Shown here in pieces: positions 45,452-54,430 of a stretch of 64,000 bases of DNA. The translations under genes and the position numbers were made by a program. Below the pieces are notes generated by a model. It was given only the letters and a program-made list of their open reading frames with translations. It was not told the DNA's origin and searched no databases. How positions within the stretch are numbered: the first letter of the stretch is position 1; the number at the start of each line of letters is the position of its first letter. Origin of the DNA: a bacterium (GTDB lineage Bacteria; Auribacterota; Auribacteria; Auribacterales; Auribacteraceae). The stretch spans positions 248,001 through 312,000 of the forward strand of contig JACKPL010000002.1 in NCBI GenBank assembly GCA_024233545.1, written 5' to 3'.

Positions 45452-46519
45452 ATGACGAATAAGGATTATCCCATGGGAAAAGTACGGATTGCCTTTGAAA
45501 ATGGCAGGATTGCCCGCGGTTTATTCTGCAATGATGAGCGTAACCTTGATACTATTGAGCAGACGCTTCAAATAAAAATTATCTCTCGCGATAATTTTTT
45601 CATTATAAAAGGGCGCGAAGAAAACATAGCGCGTACAAAATCTTTCTTTTCGCGCCTAAAAAAACTTGCCGATGAAGGAGTCGTTATACAGCACTCGGAT
45701 TTTATGTTCTTGCTCCATGAAGTTGCAGAATCGGAACCTGTTCACAGTGTTTTTGATACACGCATTGAAGTGCCGGGCAGAAAACACATCATTGTACCGA
45801 AGTCCGAAGGGCAGAAAAAATATATTGAATGTATCGATTCGAGATCAATCGTATTCTGTATCGGGCCTGCAGGAACGGGCAAAACATATCTTGCAATGGC
45901 AATGGCGGTTGCATCTCTGAAAGCAGGTGTTACCCGCCGGATTATTTTAACCCGTCCTGCCGTTGAAGCGGGAGAAAGTTTAGGTTTCTTGCCCGGAGAC
46001 CTTTACGAAAAAGTATTGCCTTATCTAAGGCCTTTATATGATGCTCTATATGATATGATTGACGAAGAAACGCTCGAACGGTATCGCGATAGAGGAATTA
46101 TTGAAGTGGTTCCGCTTGCTTATATGCGCGGGCGTACGCTCAACGATGCGTTTGTCATTTTAGATGAGGCGCAAAATGCTACGGTCGAACAAATGCGTAT
46201 GTTTTTAACGCGCCTTGGATTTGGTTCAAAAGCGGTTATTACCGGTGATATTACCCAAATTGACCTTCCATCGTTTCGCGGTTCAGGGCTTATTCAGATT
46301 CAATCGGTGCTCAAGGAAATTGACGACATTGAGTTTGTTTATCTCAATGAACACGATGTTGTCCGACATCCGCTGGTATCGAAGATTATTAAAGCATATG
46401 AGATTTTCGACCAAAAAATTGAGAACCAGCATGCGAAGAATACGAATGGTTCTATTCGTAAAAACCTCCGCAAGCGGCCGCCGTCGATCCGTGATAACGA
46501 ATCGGATATAAACGAATGA
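45452..46519 (+). CDS. phoH: PhoH family ATPase
   Basis: A 355-residue PhoH-like protein: a KH-like lead of ~120 residues, Walker A GPAGTGKTYLAMAMA at residues 138-144, Walker B VILDEAQNATVEQM and the TGDITQIDLP motif. These ATPases are linked to RNA helicase or nuclease activity, often in the same operon as ybeY. The stop overlaps the ybeY start by four bases, the usual arrangement. It likely works in rRNA or mRNA turnover. Confidence 0.93.
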   Translation: MTNKDYPMGKVRIAFENGRIARGLFCNDERNLDTIEQTLQIKIISRDNFFIIKGREENIARTKSFFSRLKKLADEGVVIQHSDFMFLLHEVAESEPVHSVFDTRIEVPGRKHIIVPKSEGQKKYIECIDSRSIVFCIGPAGTGKTYLAMAMAVASLKAGVTRRIILTRPAVEAGESLGFLPGDLYEKVLPYLRPLYDALYDMIDEETLERYRDRGIIEVVPLAYMRGRTLNDAFVILDEAQNATVEQMRMFLTRLGFGSKAVITGDITQIDLPSFRGSGLIQIQSVLKEIDDIEFVYLNEHDVVRHPLVSKIIKAYEIFDQKIENQHAKNTNGSIRKNLRKRPPSIRDNESDINE

Positions 46520-46995
46520 AAATCCGTATATCTAACAGAAATAAACGATTTAAAATAAAAAAAATGCCGATCAAACAGCTATGCCGGTGTGTTCTTAAAG
46601 AAGAATTAAACGATCTTGATTGCGAACTCGATATTACCATTGTTTCAAATGAAGAAATCGCAAGACTCAATGAACAGTATCTGCAACACGAAGGCGCAAC
46701 AGATGTATTGTCTTTTCCCCAGATTGAACAGAAAAAAACGGTGTTGTTGAACAGTCAGTTGGGCGATATTGTTGTATCCAGTGATATGGCATTTGAACAA
46801 TCAAAAACGTATAGCAATACGTTCAATCAAGAATTCGGGCTTTATATAATTCATGGTATTTTGCATTTGCTTGGGTATGATGACCGTGAAGAATCTGATA
46901 AATTGATTATGGAAACCAAACAGGAAATTTGGTTTAATACCCTAGTGAAGAAAAACGATATGGAATTCATTTGCCATAATAAAAAGGGAGGATGA
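46516..46995 (+). CDS. ybeY: YbeY, endoribonuclease for rRNA maturation
   Basis: A 159-residue YbeY/UPF0054 protein with ATDVLSFP and the metal site HGILHLLGYDD. His113 and His117 match the first two zinc ligands, but the third position, His in the usual HGxLHLxGYDH, is Asp123. This may change the metal or may be a tolerated ligand swap. It acts in 16S rRNA 3' processing and ribosome quality control. It overlaps phoH by four bases and corC by four bases. Confidence 0.93.
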   Translation: MKIRISNRNKRFKIKKMPIKQLCRCVLKEELNDLDCELDITIVSNEEIARLNEQYLQHEGATDVLSFPQIEQKKTVLLNSQLGDIVVSSDMAFEQSKTYSNTFNQEFGLYIIHGILHLLGYDDREESDKLIMETKQEIWFNTLVKKNDMEFICHNKKGG

Positions 46996-48281
46996 TGGTT
47001 ACCGAAATTATCATTTTAGCAGGTTTGTTGGCGAGTACTTTTTTTATCTCCGCTGTTACCGTTTTCTTTATTTCTTTGACCAGTATGCGCCTCAAAAAGA
47101 TACTCGAAAAGAAAGGGAAGCGTTATGAAGAAACGCTGGGAAAAATCTGGGAACGCCATGCCGAACGAATTACCGGCACAGCGATAATAGTAAAAGCGCT
47201 CTTAGAACTGTCGCTTTTCTTGTGTCTGTTTCTTATTGTAGCTGATGCCGTTCAGAAAGATACTTTTATTCAGCTCGGCATAACGGCGGCGGGTGTAGTG
47301 CTTGCGCAATTTTTCGTTGTTGTATTGCCGGAATTATTATTACGGCGTTCTCCCGAACTTATTTCTCCTTTGGTAATTTTTCCTATGTATTGCGTATCGC
47401 TTTTGTTCATTCCGCTTGTGAAGTGTGCGGAATGGATTATTTCTTTGATAAGCATCATATTCAAGATCAAGGTTGTTCAGCTCGATTCTTCCGTTACTGA
47501 GGAGGAAATTAGAACCATGGTGGAAATTGGAGAAGTTGCAGGCACTGTAGAAGAATCCGAACGGAAAATGATACATAGTATTTTTGATTTTGGCGATACC
47601 ATTGTCCGAGAAGTGATGAGCCCGCGTGTAGAAATGGAATGTATTAGCCAAACCGCAAGCTTGCTTGATGCAATCGCATTGATCAATGCGCATCACCATT
47701 CACGTATACCGGTATATAAAGACAATATTGATAATATTGTCGGTATTTTATATGCCAAAGATGTATTGAACTATGTGAATACCGATAGATTCTCGAAAGT
47801 AACTATAAAAGATGTAATGCATCCTCCTATGTTTGTTCCTGAAACAAAATTGGTAAGCGAACTCCTGCATGAATTCCGTAAATTAAAAACGCATCTTGCC
47901 ATTGCTGTTGATGAATATGGCGGCACATCCGGATTAGTGACCATAGAGGATATCCTAGAAGAAATTATCGGTGAGATTCAAGATGAATATGATACCGATG
48001 AAGAGGTGCTCTATACTGCTGAAAAAAATGGAGATTACCTTGTAGATGCGCGCCTATCTGTTGCAGAATTGCTCGAGTTGCTTGATATTGATGACCGTGC
48101 GCTTGAAGGCGATGGCGAATATGATACGGTGGGCGGATATGTATTCTCAAAATTAGGCAATATTCCGGATGTCGGCGAAATTATCACAAGCGACTCATTA
48201 AAAATCGAAGTGCTTGAAGCGGATAAAAAAAGCGTCAAAAAGCTTCGTATACATGTATTAACCCAATCAGACCATGAATAA
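46992..48281 (+). CDS. CorC/TlyC (hemolysin-like) transporter with CBS domains
   Basis: A 429-residue membrane protein. The N-terminal ~150 residues form a DUF21/CNNM-like transmembrane domain (hydrophobic segments near 3-29, 58-80, 88-108 and 118-138). Two CBS domains follow (DTIVREVMSPRVEMECI and VTIKDVMHPPMFVPE), and a CorC_HlyC domain lies at the end (DYLVDARLSVAELLELLDI). These proteins are thought to handle Mg2+ or Co2+ efflux; haemolysis is a historic label. Lies in the ybeY-corC order common in bacteria. Confidence 0.9.
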   Translation: MMVTEIIILAGLLASTFFISAVTVFFISLTSMRLKKILEKKGKRYEETLGKIWERHAERITGTAIIVKALLELSLFLCLFLIVADAVQKDTFIQLGITAAGVVLAQFFVVVLPELLLRRSPELISPLVIFPMYCVSLLFIPLVKCAEWIISLISIIFKIKVVQLDSSVTEEEIRTMVEIGEVAGTVEESERKMIHSIFDFGDTIVREVMSPRVEMECISQTASLLDAIALINAHHHSRIPVYKDNIDNIVGILYAKDVLNYVNTDRFSKVTIKDVMHPPMFVPETKLVSELLHEFRKLKTHLAIAVDEYGGTSGLVTIEDILEEIIGEIQDEYDTDEEVLYTAEKNGDYLVDARLSVAELLELLDIDDRALEGDGEYDTVGGYVFSKLGNIPDVGEIITSDSLKIEVLEADKKSVKKLRIHVLTQSDHE

Positions 48282-48954
48282 TAAAAGAAGAAAACACATG
48301 CTTTTTAGAAAACTTCGCGCTTATTTTTTTACAGGGCTTTTAATTATACTGCCCATTATTGTTTCATTATATATCATCACCTTTCTGTTTATCAAAGCGA
48401 CTGATTATATATTTAGTTTGTTCCCAAGCGTTTACTACGGAAATATAGAAATTAAAATTCTTGTGCGGGTTGTCGCTTTAGGGCTTTTGGTCGCAACGCT
48501 CATTTTGATCGGAATGTTCGGGAGAAATTTTATCGGCCGGCGTTTATTGCATTATGGTGAAACCCTCTTTATTAAAATCCCTTTGCTTGGACGCATTTAT
48601 ATTGCGGTTAAACAAGTGAGCGAAGCGTTTCTGAGCTTCGACAAAAAAAATATTCTGAGTAAAGTGTGCCTTATTGAATATCCGCGCAAAGGGATTATGT
48701 CGCTGGGCTTTATCACATCTCGCTCTGAAGGAGAAGTGCAGTACCGCACCGAGAAGAAAGTTATTTCAGTTTTTGTGCCAACGACACCTAATCCTACATC
48801 CGGTATTCTCGTATTTGTTCCCGAAGAAGAGATTGTGCCGTTACAGATGACGATTGAAGAAGGTTTAAAAATGGTTATATCGGGTGGTGCGGTTACTCCG
48901 CAGTTTGATCCCAAAAACGACATTGAACCGACTGTTAACCAAATCAATAAATAA
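48274..48954 (+). CDS. DUF502 family membrane protein
   Basis: A 226-residue DUF502 protein. Two transmembrane segments (about residues 16-38 and 63-87) flank a short loop; LPIIVSLYIITFLFIKATDYIF and GRNFIGRRLLHYGETLFIKIPLLGRIYIAVKQV are typical. A conserved cytoplasmic beta domain (FVPTTPNPTSGILVFVPEEEI) closes the protein. Function is unknown; mutants in related families affect the envelope. It overlaps corC by eight bases. A second ATG at 48298 with AAGAAG upstream gives a 218-residue product and is a real alternative start. Confidence 0.88.
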   Translation: MNNKRRKHMLFRKLRAYFFTGLLIILPIIVSLYIITFLFIKATDYIFSLFPSVYYGNIEIKILVRVVALGLLVATLILIGMFGRNFIGRRLLHYGETLFIKIPLLGRIYIAVKQVSEAFLSFDKKNILSKVCLIEYPRKGIMSLGFITSRSEGEVQYRTEKKVISVFVPTTPNPTSGILVFVPEEEIVPLQMTIEEGLKMVISGGAVTPQFDPKNDIEPTVNQINK

Positions 48955-48985
48955 GATACTGTCAAAATGTGCAAGAGTTGTTATC

Positions 48986-49741
48986 ATGGCGAGCCATGCA
49001 AAAAGCCGCGGAATAATTATCAGGACTATCGACTATTCGAATACCAGTGTGATTGTTCATCTGTTGACTCCAGAGGAAACAATCGTACATGCCATTGCGC
49101 GAGGCGCTAAAAAATCAAAGAGTATATTTTCCGGTAAACTTGAGTTATTCTCATGTGTGGAATGCAATTATATTGTTTCTACGAGATCGAATATGCATGT
49201 TCTGGTTGATTGTTCGGTTATTCGCCGTTTTCATGGGCTTTGTGCAGATATTGACCTGTTATATTTGGCATCTTTCATGAGTGAAATTGTCTCCGCCATT
49301 TCATGGGATATTAAAAGCGGTGCGAAAGTGTATGTGCTGTTTGAATCGGTTATGGATTGTTTTGATTGTCCCGTCCCTTTCATTTCTATATCGCTTCTTA
49401 CCTTATTTTTACTACATATTCTTGAAATTCAAGGGATACTGCCTAATGAAGAGCAGTGTGTCGGAACTGGTAAAATAGTAGATGGAATTGCTCAGTTTGA
49501 ATTTTCTCCCTCTGTATCTCCGGTGGAACAAAGAAAAAATGTTATTTCCCGAGAATGTATTCGGCAAGTGTATAGTGCCTTGTCCATGGCTTGGAAAGAT
49601 GCAGTTGATTGTATGGTGAAAATGCCTCAGAAAGAACTGATTCGGTTAAATGCAGTTTTGCTTTGTTTTTTGCGGGAAGAAATCGGCAAACAAATCAGGA
49701 CCGAAAAATTTTTAAAAAGTGCGGGGTTAATTGAATCTTAA
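48986..49741 (+). CDS. recO: DNA repair protein RecO
   Basis: A 251-residue RecO. An N-terminal OB fold (KSRGIIIRTIDYSNTSVIVHLLTPEETIVHAIARGAKKSKS) is followed by a helical domain with RFHGL and FLLHILEIQGILPN; the family's Cys4 zinc motif is not evident. It loads RecA onto SSB-coated DNA with RecR. An in-frame extension to 48884 exists, but ATG 48986 gives the usual N terminus. The stop overlaps that of the PilT-like gene on the other strand. Confidence 0.88.
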   Translation: MASHAKSRGIIIRTIDYSNTSVIVHLLTPEETIVHAIARGAKKSKSIFSGKLELFSCVECNYIVSTRSNMHVLVDCSVIRRFHGLCADIDLLYLASFMSEIVSAISWDIKSGAKVYVLFESVMDCFDCPVPFISISLLTLFLLHILEIQGILPNEEQCVGTGKIVDGIAQFEFSPSVSPVEQRKNVISRECIRQVYSALSMAWKDAVDCMVKMPQKELIRLNAVLLCFLREEIGKQIRTEKFLKSAGLIES

Positions 49742-51408
49742 AAAAACTTCACCATGCTTGCAAGCTCGATTAACTGGTCGAGGTCATCTCCCGAATCGGG
49801 AAATACGGCATTGCCAATCCGTACTTGCGGAGCGTTTTCAGGATCAAATTGCGAAAAAAGCGCATTGAATTTTTCAAAGGTGATATGAGAGACTCTATCG
49901 ACGTCTTCTTTGAGCCCCGGGCAAATTGCGATATATACTTCTGAATTGATAGAAGCGTATAAATCGTTTTCACGCAGTGAAAGCTGGAATGCTTTTTCCA
50001 TATCGCGCGACCGGTTCGGATTTTCAGCAATCCACTGTTCTAATCCGGGGATTTCTATAAGTATAAGAGCCGTTGCAGAATTTGTTTGTATTGCTTTAGC
50101 CGATTCTTTGCCAAAAACCTCGGGGAAATCTTCCCACGAAATTTTTCTTGCGAGTTTGATGGGCGGAGGAGTTATATTTTCTAACGGAATTATCATCGTT
50201 TCTTTAAAAGAATCCTGAATATTCTCATCAGTCATAATGCTATCGATGAAATTGCCCATTTTTTTCTCATTTTTTTCCGGAACTCGCAACGTGACGTTTA
50301 AAACCTCATTTCCAGAACTTCCCTGAACAGTGGCGTGTGGCGTTTCGCGTTCTTCTTCAACAAATTTTTCAAAAAGTTGTTTGCCGTGAGCTTTCCGGTA
50401 TGCTTCTAACGCGGAAATAGATTGATTTTTAAACAACTGCATCAGCGTCTGATCCATAGTGCAGTTGCCTTCTTGCTTTGATGTTTCCATTATCGATGCA
50501 ATTTGGTGTGATTTTCCTTCGCGGATAAGGTTCGATATGCCTGAGTTTACCACAAGTACTTCATATGCGGCAACTCTCCCTGACTTATCTTTCTTTTCAA
50601 GAAGCTGTTGTGCTATAACTCCTTTGAGAGTAGAAGCGAGGATAGTGCGTATTTGTTCTTGCTGATTATCGGGAAACACATCGATAATGCGGTTAATGGT
50701 TTTCGGAGCGCTGTTGGTATGCAGTGTGCCGAAAACGAGAACGCCCATTTCGGCGGCGGTCAAAGCAAGCGCTATGGTTTCAAGGTCGCGCATTTCTCCT
50801 ACCATTATGACGTCAGGGTCTTCACGCATTGATGCGCGCAATGCTTGAGAAAAGCTTAATGTATGTTGGTTTACCTCACGGTGGCTGATAAGCGATAATT
50901 TTTCTTCATGTACAAATTCTAATGGGTCTTCAATCGTAATTATATGTGCTTTTTGTTCAGAATTGATCAGGTCGATTAACGCCGCTAAGGTAGTTGATTT
51001 TCCTGAACCTGTGGGGCCGGTAACCAGCACAAGCCCGTTTTTAAGGCGGGTAAAATCTTTGATAACTTTGAGCAAGCCAAGTTCGTCTGCAGAAAATACG
51101 TGGGTGGGAATAATTCGAAATACCCCGCTTATGCCGTTATTTTGCTTAAAAATATTTCCTCGAAAGCGTGCTATCCCTTTGAGTTCGTAAGATAAATCGA
51201 TTTCGTTGTGTTCTTCTATGGAGCGTATTTGAGTTGGTTTTAATATTTCGTAGAAGAACTCTTTATTCTGTTCTGATGTTAAAATAGGCAATGAAGTTCT
51301 GCGCAATTTTCCGTTAACCCGTAAAATGGGCGGGTCATTTGGAACCATGTGAAGGTCTGAGGCGTTATTCTCTGCTAATAACGTAAGAAAGGCATCAATT
51401 TTTGCCAT
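49738..51408 (-). CDS. PilT-like retraction ATPase fused to a degenerate GGDEF-like domain
   Basis: A 556-residue protein. Residues 1-350 are a complete PilT-type ATPase: Walker A GPTGSGKST (131-139), Walker B region EDPDVIMVGEMRDLET, LVFGTLHTNSAPKTINRI and the retraction motif GISNLIREGKSHQIASIM. After a linker, residues ~444-556 follow the GGDEF fold pattern: ALILIEIPGLEQW, a helix ending SLRENDLYASINSEVY, then VRIGNAVFPDSG. The GGDEF signature itself is replaced by NSEVY (488-492), so no cyclase activity is expected. It may bind a nucleotide or partner. Start at 51408 is set by a perfect AGGAGG; it overlaps the upstream pilT by 14 bases. Confidence 0.85.
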   Translation of the reverse strand: MAKIDAFLTLLAENNASDLHMVPNDPPILRVNGKLRRTSLPILTSEQNKEFFYEILKPTQIRSIEEHNEIDLSYELKGIARFRGNIFKQNNGISGVFRIIPTHVFSADELGLLKVIKDFTRLKNGLVLVTGPTGSGKSTTLAALIDLINSEQKAHIITIEDPLEFVHEEKLSLISHREVNQHTLSFSQALRASMREDPDVIMVGEMRDLETIALALTAAEMGVLVFGTLHTNSAPKTINRIIDVFPDNQQEQIRTILASTLKGVIAQQLLEKKDKSGRVAAYEVLVVNSGISNLIREGKSHQIASIMETSKQEGNCTMDQTLMQLFKNQSISALEAYRKAHGKQLFEKFVEEERETPHATVQGSSGNEVLNVTLRVPEKNEKKMGNFIDSIMTDENIQDSFKETMIIPLENITPPPIKLARKISWEDFPEVFGKESAKAIQTNSATALILIEIPGLEQWIAENPNRSRDMEKAFQLSLRENDLYASINSEVYIAICPGLKEDVDRVSHITFEKFNALFSQFDPENAPQVRIGNAVFPDSGDDLDQLIELASMVKFF

Positions 51409-52477
51409 TGGACGCCTCCTGCAAATAGCTCCTGAACTGGTTTTTGTCGTGCGCAAAGGCAAAAGCAGATTTGCCAGTGATAATTTCCTGTGAGAGCAAA
51501 TCGTTGATGCTGTCGTCAAGCAGGCGCATCCCATGTTTTGCTTTACCGGACTGAATAATAGAAGGGATATGAAAGGTTTTATTATCACGTATTAAATTCG
51601 AGAGAGCCGGAGTTGTAATGAGCAGTTCTGAGGCGACAACCATTCCTGAACCGTCTTTTCGAGGAATTAACTGTTGTGATATAACGCCGTTGAGTGATTC
51701 TGCAAGCATCATTCTGATTTTATTTTGTTCACCCGGTGGAAAGACGTCGATGATTCTATTGACCGTACTTACCGCATCGGTTGTATGAAGTGTACCGAAA
51801 ACAAGGTGTCCGGTTTCGGCGGCAGTTAATGCTAAAGAAATAGTATCGAGATCGCGCATTTCACCGACGATGATAATATCGGGGTCTTCGCGCAAAGCCG
51901 CTCGCAATGCGGATGTGTAGCTGGTTGTATGCCGCTGGATTTCACGTTGGTTGATTATTGCTTTTTCATTTTGAAAGAGAAATTCGATCGGGTCTTCAAT
52001 AGTGATAATGTGATCGCTACGAGTTTCGTTAATAAATTTTGTAAGTGCGGCGAGAGTTGTGGTTTTGCCGCTTCCCATCGGGCCAGTCACCAGTACCAGC
52101 CCCTGATGGAGATGGGTAAAATTGAGTATTTGTGCCGGCAAACCTAATTCGCTGATATCAGGTATTGCAGAAGGGATTACTCGAAAGACTCCGTCGACGC
52201 CGCCACGATGTTGATAGAAAAGATTGCCCCTATATCGAGTGCCGTCTTGGGCAGTATACGAAAAATCCAAATCAAAGTTTTTCTGAAAGTAATCTTGCTG
52301 TTCTTTTGTAAGAATGCTAAAGAGCAATTTACGGGAATCGTCCACAAAGGTTTCTTCTTCTGTAAGACAGGCAAGTTCACCATGAAGCCGTATAACAGGT
52401 TGCCGGTTTGTGCCGATATGAATATCTGATGCGCCTTTATTGCGGGCGATTTCAAGAATAGTATCAATTAGCGCCAT
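51395..52477 (-). CDS. pilT: PilT type IV pilus retraction ATPase
   Basis: A 360-residue PilT. N-terminal PAS-like domain (LIDTILEIARNKGASDIHIG), Walker A GPMGSGKTTTL at 132-141, Walker B REDPDIIIVGEMRDLDT, the His box LVFGTLHTTDAVSTVNRIIDVFP and the ALSNLIRDNK retraction motif. It hydrolyses ATP to disassemble the pilus, powering twitching. The gene is the upstream half of a tandem pair; only this copy is the usual PilT length. The ribosome site is weak. No PilB, PilC or major pilin is in the window. Confidence 0.93.
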   Translation of the reverse strand: MALIDTILEIARNKGASDIHIGTNRQPVIRLHGELACLTEEETFVDDSRKLLFSILTKEQQDYFQKNFDLDFSYTAQDGTRYRGNLFYQHRGGVDGVFRVIPSAIPDISELGLPAQILNFTHLHQGLVLVTGPMGSGKTTTLAALTKFINETRSDHIITIEDPIEFLFQNEKAIINQREIQRHTTSYTSALRAALREDPDIIIVGEMRDLDTISLALTAAETGHLVFGTLHTTDAVSTVNRIIDVFPPGEQNKIRMMLAESLNGVISQQLIPRKDGSGMVVASELLITTPALSNLIRDNKTFHIPSIIQSGKAKHGMRLLDDSINDLLSQEIITGKSAFAFAHDKNQFRSYLQEASNGKN

Positions 52478-52486
52478 TTTGGGTAT

Positions 52487-53725
52487 TTATTCTTTATTAT
52501 ATGTTGTTAGACGGCGTTTTTCTGCCATCCTGAACCTATCCTTGTAGGTTTCGCCGTATTGACGGCTGAGCGATGATCCTTGTTCTTGGCTGAGCTCTTT
52601 TTTCTTGTATTCGAACGCATCGATGTACAATCTAATGATTGGTTCGAAGTCCCCATGAGCATACCTTTTGAGGCGTTTGAGCTGAAGCAGTGTTTTGAAC
52701 ACATCGCTTTTACGATGGTAATATCGCCAATAATCAGGAGGGAATTGAGAAAAATCTTTTATGATTTCCTCAAGGCGGTTACCGGTAAGGCTGAATAAAT
52801 CGGGATTATGTTGGTCGGTAATGATGTCAAGCTGATGCTGTTTGCGGGTTGCTTTGAGCTCTTGTTTGGAGAGGGCTAATTTTTGTTTATGCCAGCGAAT
52901 TAGCTCTTGTTGTTGATGGTACCTTTGCAGTTTTTCGATGATATGAAGCGTTTCGAAACGTTCTTCTTCAGAGATTTCTTCGATAAATTCGATGTCCTCC
53001 CTATTAAAAATTTCCATGCCGAATTGTGTTTCCAGCGTAATAATTTCTCCGGTTTTTTCTCGAATAACCCCTTCTTCGGTGTCGCCGCTGATGAGTAATA
53101 ATACATCTGCCGGGCCGGTTGACAGCGCTAATTCCAAACGCCGTATTTCTGACTCGTCTAAGATTTCAGGAGCAGGTTCAGAGGGATGGGAGACAGTGGG
53201 AAGCGTATCGTTATCTTTGCCAATACCTATTAAATCATCAAAAGTCATGTCATCAAGAGTACTGTTATTATCAGTGCTCGTTTCATCGCTAATGCCGGTT
53301 GATTCTTCCGAATCCAAATCTTCAATAAAGTCGATTTCATCTTCTATATCTATGTCCAAGTCATTGGTGTCTTGGTTTGTGTCGTTATCGGATTGAGGCA
53401 CTGTTTGTGTCTCTGAAGCAATCTTTGCTGCCGGTATAACTTGATTATTAGAAACCGGTTCGCTTGCAGTGTTGTTTGAACTCGATGTTTCAAGCAATAC
53501 AGGATTCGGCGGATTATCGATGCGGATGTTAGATGAAGATGATTCATTGTCATAAGATGGCGATGTATCGTTGTCAGATGCCGGAAGAGGATTGTGCGGC
53601 TCAAATGCGCTGGTATTTTCTTCGCTGTTGACGGTTTTTAAACGTGGTTCAGCACCGGCGTTTTGCGCAGTGCACGGAATGGTAAGCGCAAGTAATAAAA
53701 TAATGGAAAGAATGATTGTTTTCAT
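52487..53725 (-). CDS. Secreted acidic coiled-coil protein of unknown function
   Basis: 412 residues that I do not recognise. Residues 1-21 are a signal peptide (MKTIILSIILLLALTIPCTA, cut before QNAG). Residues ~25-180 are low-complexity and acidic (many Ser, Asn, Asp), ending in DIDIEDEIDFIEDLDSEES. Near residues 195-250 is a small beta domain (DVLLLISGDTEEGVIREKTG, then ETQFGMEIFNREDIEFIEE), an SH3- or LSM-like pattern seen in other secreted proteins. The rest is charged helix and coiled-coil. Nine bases before pilT; it overlaps the NYN gene by four bases. Confidence 0.7.
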   Translation of the reverse strand: MKTIILSIILLLALTIPCTAQNAGAEPRLKTVNSEENTSAFEPHNPLPASDNDTSPSYDNESSSSNIRIDNPPNPVLLETSSSNNTASEPVSNNQVIPAAKIASETQTVPQSDNDTNQDTNDLDIDIEDEIDFIEDLDSEESTGISDETSTDNNSTLDDMTFDDLIGIGKDNDTLPTVSHPSEPAPEILDESEIRRLELALSTGPADVLLLISGDTEEGVIREKTGEIITLETQFGMEIFNREDIEFIEEISEEERFETLHIIEKLQRYHQQQELIRWHKQKLALSKQELKATRKQHQLDIITDQHNPDLFSLTGNRLEEIIKDFSQFPPDYWRYYHRKSDVFKTLLQLKRLKRYAHGDFEPIIRLYIDAFEYKKKELSQEQGSSLSRQYGETYKDRFRMAEKRRLTTYNKE

Positions 53726-54255
53726 GGATGGTCTTTCTTTTTAGTTTCTTTAAAAAGCAAAGATTCTTCAATAGGTATAAACAGTGATGACGAGTTGATC
53801 AGGTCATTGGATGTGCTTGAAGGAAACGCTACTACTTCAACTCTGCATCCGCGTGCTTTGAGCATTTCAACAAGAGGTACAAAATCGCCGTCACCGCTGA
53901 CCAGAACAATAGTGTCGACTTTCTCAGCGATAGCTATTGAGTCGATGGCAATCGCCATATCCCAATCTCCTTTGGCAGTACCGTCATTGCGTACGCGCAA
54001 TTCTTTGGTTTTAACCTCGTATCCGAATTTATTGAGCAAATCCATAAAACCTGATTGATCAATTTCCGGGCGCTGTACAATGTATGCTATAGCGCGTATT
54101 AACTCGCGTTGCCCGACGATGATTTCCATCAGTTTCTTGAAATTTATCTTCGATTGAAAAATATTTTTTGCGGAATAGAATACATTTTGCATATCAACAA
54201 AAATCGCAATACGTTGAGGAAAGAACGATTGTGAATTAAAATAGTGTACAGTCAT
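53722..54255 (-). CDS. NYN-domain (LabA/DUF88-like) putative ribonuclease
   Basis: A 177-residue NYN domain with the acidic residues of the PIN-like active site: Asp21 in IFVDMQNVF, KGDWDMAIAIDSI and VLVSGDGDFVPLV, then LKARGCRVEVVAF. NYN proteins are typically metal-dependent RNases or RNA binders; the target is unknown. It heads a minus-strand unit with a secreted protein and two PilT genes, overlapping the next gene by four bases (ATGA). A TAGGAG site precedes the start. Confidence 0.88.
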   Translation of the reverse strand: MTVHYFNSQSFFPQRIAIFVDMQNVFYSAKNIFQSKINFKKLMEIIVGQRELIRAIAYIVQRPEIDQSGFMDLLNKFGYEVKTKELRVRNDGTAKGDWDMAIAIDSIAIAEKVDTIVLVSGDGDFVPLVEMLKARGCRVEVVAFPSSTSNDLINSSSLFIPIEESLLFKETKKKDHP

Positions 54256-54363
54256 ATTGGTCTCCTAAACGCTATTGTATATCTTACCCCAAAAAAGTAA
54301 AAACAAAAAAATAGTAAAAAAATAAATTACTATTCTCTGCTATGTTTTTTGATAAAAATGTGA

Positions 54364-54392
54364 TTGAGATGAAGAGTGATATGCTATATGAT
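54364..54392 (+). promoter_or_regulatory. Probable promoter of dgt
   Basis: TTGAGA (54364-54369), a 17-base spacer and TATGAT (54387-54392). The expected transcript start near 54399 would exclude the upstream GTG/ATG candidates and supports ATG 54431. Confidence 0.5.
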
Positions 54393-54430
54393 TTTATGTG
54401 ATGAAAAGTACTAAAAATAAGGAAGATAGA

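Noticed and set aside
54398..54430. Upstream start codons for dgt (GTG 54398, ATG 54401)
   Set aside because: They coincide with the predicted transcription start and have no ribosome site; ATG 54431 fits better.
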